Position numbers and translations under genes: made by a program. Below are positions 6,355 to 8,348 of a stretch of 8,348 nt of DNA, in pieces. Below the pieces are notes generated by a model, which had not been told where the DNA came from, ran no database searches, and worked only from the letters and a program-made list of their open reading frames with translations. Numbering within the stretch: position 1 is the stretch's first letter; the number at the start of each line of letters is the position of its first letter. Source of the DNA: VBAT01 sp036520835 (GTDB lineage Bacteria > Bacteroidota > Bacteroidia > Chitinophagales > Chitinophagaceae); NCBI GenBank assembly GCA_036520835.1, contig DATDIX010000421.1, forward strand, positions 1 to 8,348. The letters run 5' to 3'.

Positions 6355-8348
6355 ATGAATAGCGGTAAATGGTACTTTCTTTTTCTATTCTGTATATTGT
6401 TATCTGCAAATGTTCACAGCCAACTGGTCTCCCTTGCGGGCCAATGGCAATTCACCATCGATCGTGAGGATAAAGGCATCGCCGAAAAATGGTTCAATAA
6501 AAAATTCATTGAAACGATAGTATTACCCGGCTCCATGGCAGAACGTGGCAAAGGCGATGACGTGACACTGCAAACAAAATGGACCGGCAGTATTTACGAC
6601 AGTTCATTTTTCTTTCGTCCGTCATTAGCCAAATACCGGACGGCCAATAATCTAAAAATACCTTTTTGGCTGACACCGGCTAAATATTATGTGGGCCGTG
6701 CATGGTACCAGAAGGAGATAATTGTTCCGGCTGACTGGAAAGAAAAGAGCACAAGACTTTTTTTGGAAAGAGTACATATTCAAACCAAGATCTGGGTGGA
6801 TGGAAATGAGGTTGGTAAAAATAATTCGTTATCAACACCGCATGAATTTGAGCTTGGAAAGTTAGTTCCGGGTAAACATACCATCACGATAAGCATTGAT
6901 AATCGTATCAAAGACATGAATGTCGGGCCTGATTCGCACAGCGTATCGGATCATACACAGGGAAATTGGAATGGGATCGTTGGTAAAATGTACCTGGAAG
7001 CATTGCCGGATGTGCAAATTGAAAATGTACAGGTATATCCCGATGTGCAGCATAAACAGGCAAAGATCAAAGTCTTTGTTTTGAATAAAGGGCAAAGAGA
7101 AACAAGGGCCATTATCACGGCTTCAGCAGAGAGTTTTAATACCAATGTACTGCAAAACACGAAGGAAGTTTTTGATAATGTACCGGTAAAGCCGGGAGAC
7201 ACGACGTTAATAGAACTGATCCTGCCAATGACAGACAACGTAGTTTTATGGAATGAGTTTGATCCGGCCTTATACCGCCTCACCGTAAAAGCAGAAGCAA
7301 ATGGAGCGATTGCAACCAGGAAGCAGCAATTTGGAATGAGAGAGTTTACTATCAGGGGAACTCAGTTCATGGTAAATGGCCGGCCGGTTTTCCTGAGAGG
7401 CACATTGAATAATTGTGAGTTCCCGTTGACAGGCTATCCTTCCATGGATGCAGCCGCATGGGAAAAGATATTCAGAACCGCAAAGTCCTATGGATTAAAT
7501 CACATGCGGTTTCATTCCTGGTGTCCGCCGGAAGCGGCATTTATTGCCGCAGACAAGACCGGTTTTTATTTACAACCGGAAGCACCGACATGGCCGAATC
7601 ACGGAACATCAGTTGGTGACGGACGTTTTATTGATCAGTATATATATGAGGAGACGAACAGGATGGTAAAGACATATGGTAACTATGCTTCGTTCTGTAT
7701 GCTGGCAGCGGGGAATGAACCTGCCGGCAGGAACCAGGCTAAATATCTCGCAGATTTTGTCAATTACTGGAAGGGAAAAGATAAACGCCGTGTTTATACC
7801 GGCGCATCGGTGGCGATGAGCTGGCCGTTGGTTCCGGAAAATGAATACATGGTGAAATCGGGTCCCCGTGGATTGAGATGGACGAATGCAGAACCGGAAA
7901 ACAATTCCAATTATTATTCTGCTGTCAAAGATTTTACTGTGCCTTATGTAACACATGAAATGGGCCAGTGGTGCGTATTCCCCAACTTTGATGAGATTAA
8001 GAAATATACAGGAGTTTACAGGGCAAAGAACTTTGAGCTTTTCAAGCAGGACCTGGAAGATCATGGAATGATTGACCAGGCAAAAGATTTTTTCAATGCC
8101 TCCGGCAAATTGCAGGCATTATGTTATAAAGCGGAAATAGAAAAAGATCTGCGTACTCCCGGTTTGGCTGGGTTTCAATTGCTGGGGTTACAGGATTTCC
8201 CGGGACAGGGAACGGCATTGATAGGATTGATCGATGCTTTCTGGGATGATAAAGGATATATCAATGCCAGGCAATTCAGCCGCTTCTGTAGCCCGACGGT
8301 ATTGCTGACTAAGCTGCCAAAATTTGTTTTTACTAATAATGAAACGGT
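6355..8348 (+). CDS. Glycoside hydrolase family 2 enzyme (beta-galactosidase-like), 3' partial
   Basis: Probably a retaining exo-glycosidase acting on a beta-linked sugar, perhaps galactose on RG-I side chains; glucuronidase activity cannot be excluded. The ATG lies 16 nt after the esterase stop, and 664 codons are present with no stop before the window end. Residues 1-22 are a signal peptide (basic start, hydrophobic core, ends VHS-Q). About 23-215 is the jelly-roll sugar-binding domain (AGQWQF near 26; GNWNGIVG at 203-210). About 216-330 is an Ig-like sandwich. From VNGRPVFLRG (340-349) the TIM barrel begins, with HMRFHSWCPP (383-392). AAGNEP (451-456) gives the acid/base Glu455. VTHEMGQWC (532-540) gives the likely nucleophile Glu535, 80 residues later, close to the 76 residues between the two catalytic Glu of E. 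coli LacZ. The rest continues the barrel towards the missing C-terminus. Last visible gene of the operon. Confidence 0.87.
   Translation, partial: MNSGKWYFLFLFCILLSANVHSQLVSLAGQWQFTIDREDKGIAEKWFNKKFIETIVLPGSMAERGKGDDVTLQTKWTGSIYDSSFFFRPSLAKYRTANNLKIPFWLTPAKYYVGRAWYQKEIIVPADWKEKSTRLFLERVHIQTKIWVDGNEVGKNNSLSTPHEFELGKLVPGKHTITISIDNRIKDMNVGPDSHSVSDHTQGNWNGIVGKMYLEALPDVQIENVQVYPDVQHKQAKIKVFVLNKGQRETRAIITASAESFNTNVLQNTKEVFDNVPVKPGDTTLIELILPMTDNVVLWNEFDPALYRLTVKAEANGAIATRKQQFGMREFTIRGTQFMVNGRPVFLRGTLNNCEFPLTGYPSMDAAAWEKIFRTAKSYGLNHMRFHSWCPPEAAFIAADKTGFYLQPEAPTWPNHGTSVGDGRFIDQYIYEETNRMVKTYGNYASFCMLAAGNEPAGRNQAKYLADFVNYWKGKDKRRVYTGASVAMSWPLVPENEYMVKSGPRGLRWTNAEPENNSNYYSAVKDFTVPYVTHEMGQWCVFPNFDEIKKYTGVYRAKNFELFKQDLEDHGMIDQAKDFFNASGKLQALCYKAEIEKDLRTPGLAGFQLLGLQDFPGQGTALIGLIDAFWDDKGYINARQFSRFCSPTVLLTKLPKFVFTNNET

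Noticed and set aside
7609..8064. 151-codon - strand open frame opposite the GH2 gene
   Set aside because: The + strand here encodes both GH2 catalytic motifs in one continuous frame; the antisense frame has no recognisable domain.
1..8348. Search for CRISPR repeats, insertion-sequence ends, phage genes or a defence system
   Set aside because: No regularly spaced repeats, transposase-like proteins, terminal inverted repeats or defence-type domains were seen; all sizeable frames are explained by pectin-degrading enzymes.

Overview
The window looks like part of a pectin (rhamnogalacturonan-I, RG-I) utilisation locus from a member of the Bacteroidota, most plausibly Chitinophagaceae or Sphingobacteriaceae. 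This is inferred from several features. The secreted plant-polysaccharide enzymes are densely packed. The gene starts are AT-rich and lack Shine-Dalgarno sequences. A TAnnTTTG-type -7 box lies upstream of the tRNA. The protein families (PL11, CE12, GH28, GH2) commonly co-occur in pectin polysaccharide utilisation loci of this phylum. Genus cannot be decided from the sequence alone.

Layout. (1) Bases 1-1052, + strand: the C-terminal part of a GH28 (polygalacturonase-fold) glycosidase whose N-terminus lies outside the window. (2) Bases 1113-1239, - strand: a complete tRNA-Gln(CUG) transcription unit with promoter box, 71-nt tRNA and intrinsic terminator, facing the end of the GH28 gene. (3) Bases 1240-1707: a long non-coding leader with a GC-rich hairpin, a 19-bp-spaced direct repeat and a perfect 13-bp dyad that could be an operator. 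(4) Bases 1708-8348, + strand: a tight four-gene run consisting of two tandem PL11 rhamnogalacturonan lyases (0-nt gap), a CE12 rhamnogalacturonan acetylesterase (4-nt ATGA overlap) and a GH2 glycosidase (16-nt gap) that is cut by the window end. No terminator is visible inside this run, so it is read as one operon.

How the genes fit together (inference from family knowledge): the acetylesterase removes acetyl groups from galacturonic acid in the RG-I backbone. The two lyases cleave the rhamnose-galacturonate backbone by beta-elimination. The GH2 enzyme probably trims a beta-linked side-chain sugar such as galactose. The GH28 enzyme hydrolyses galacturonic-acid-containing fragments. All proteins with a visible N-terminus carry a hydrophobic export signal and no convincing lipobox, which suggests periplasmic or secreted products. 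No SusC/SusD pair, regulator, GH105 or GH106 gene falls in the window; these may lie outside it. I see no phage, CRISPR, insertion sequence or defence system here. The content is a recognisable carbohydrate-degradation locus, not a new type of system. The points most worth checking are the divergence of the tandem lyases, the altered GH28 active site and the leader dyad.
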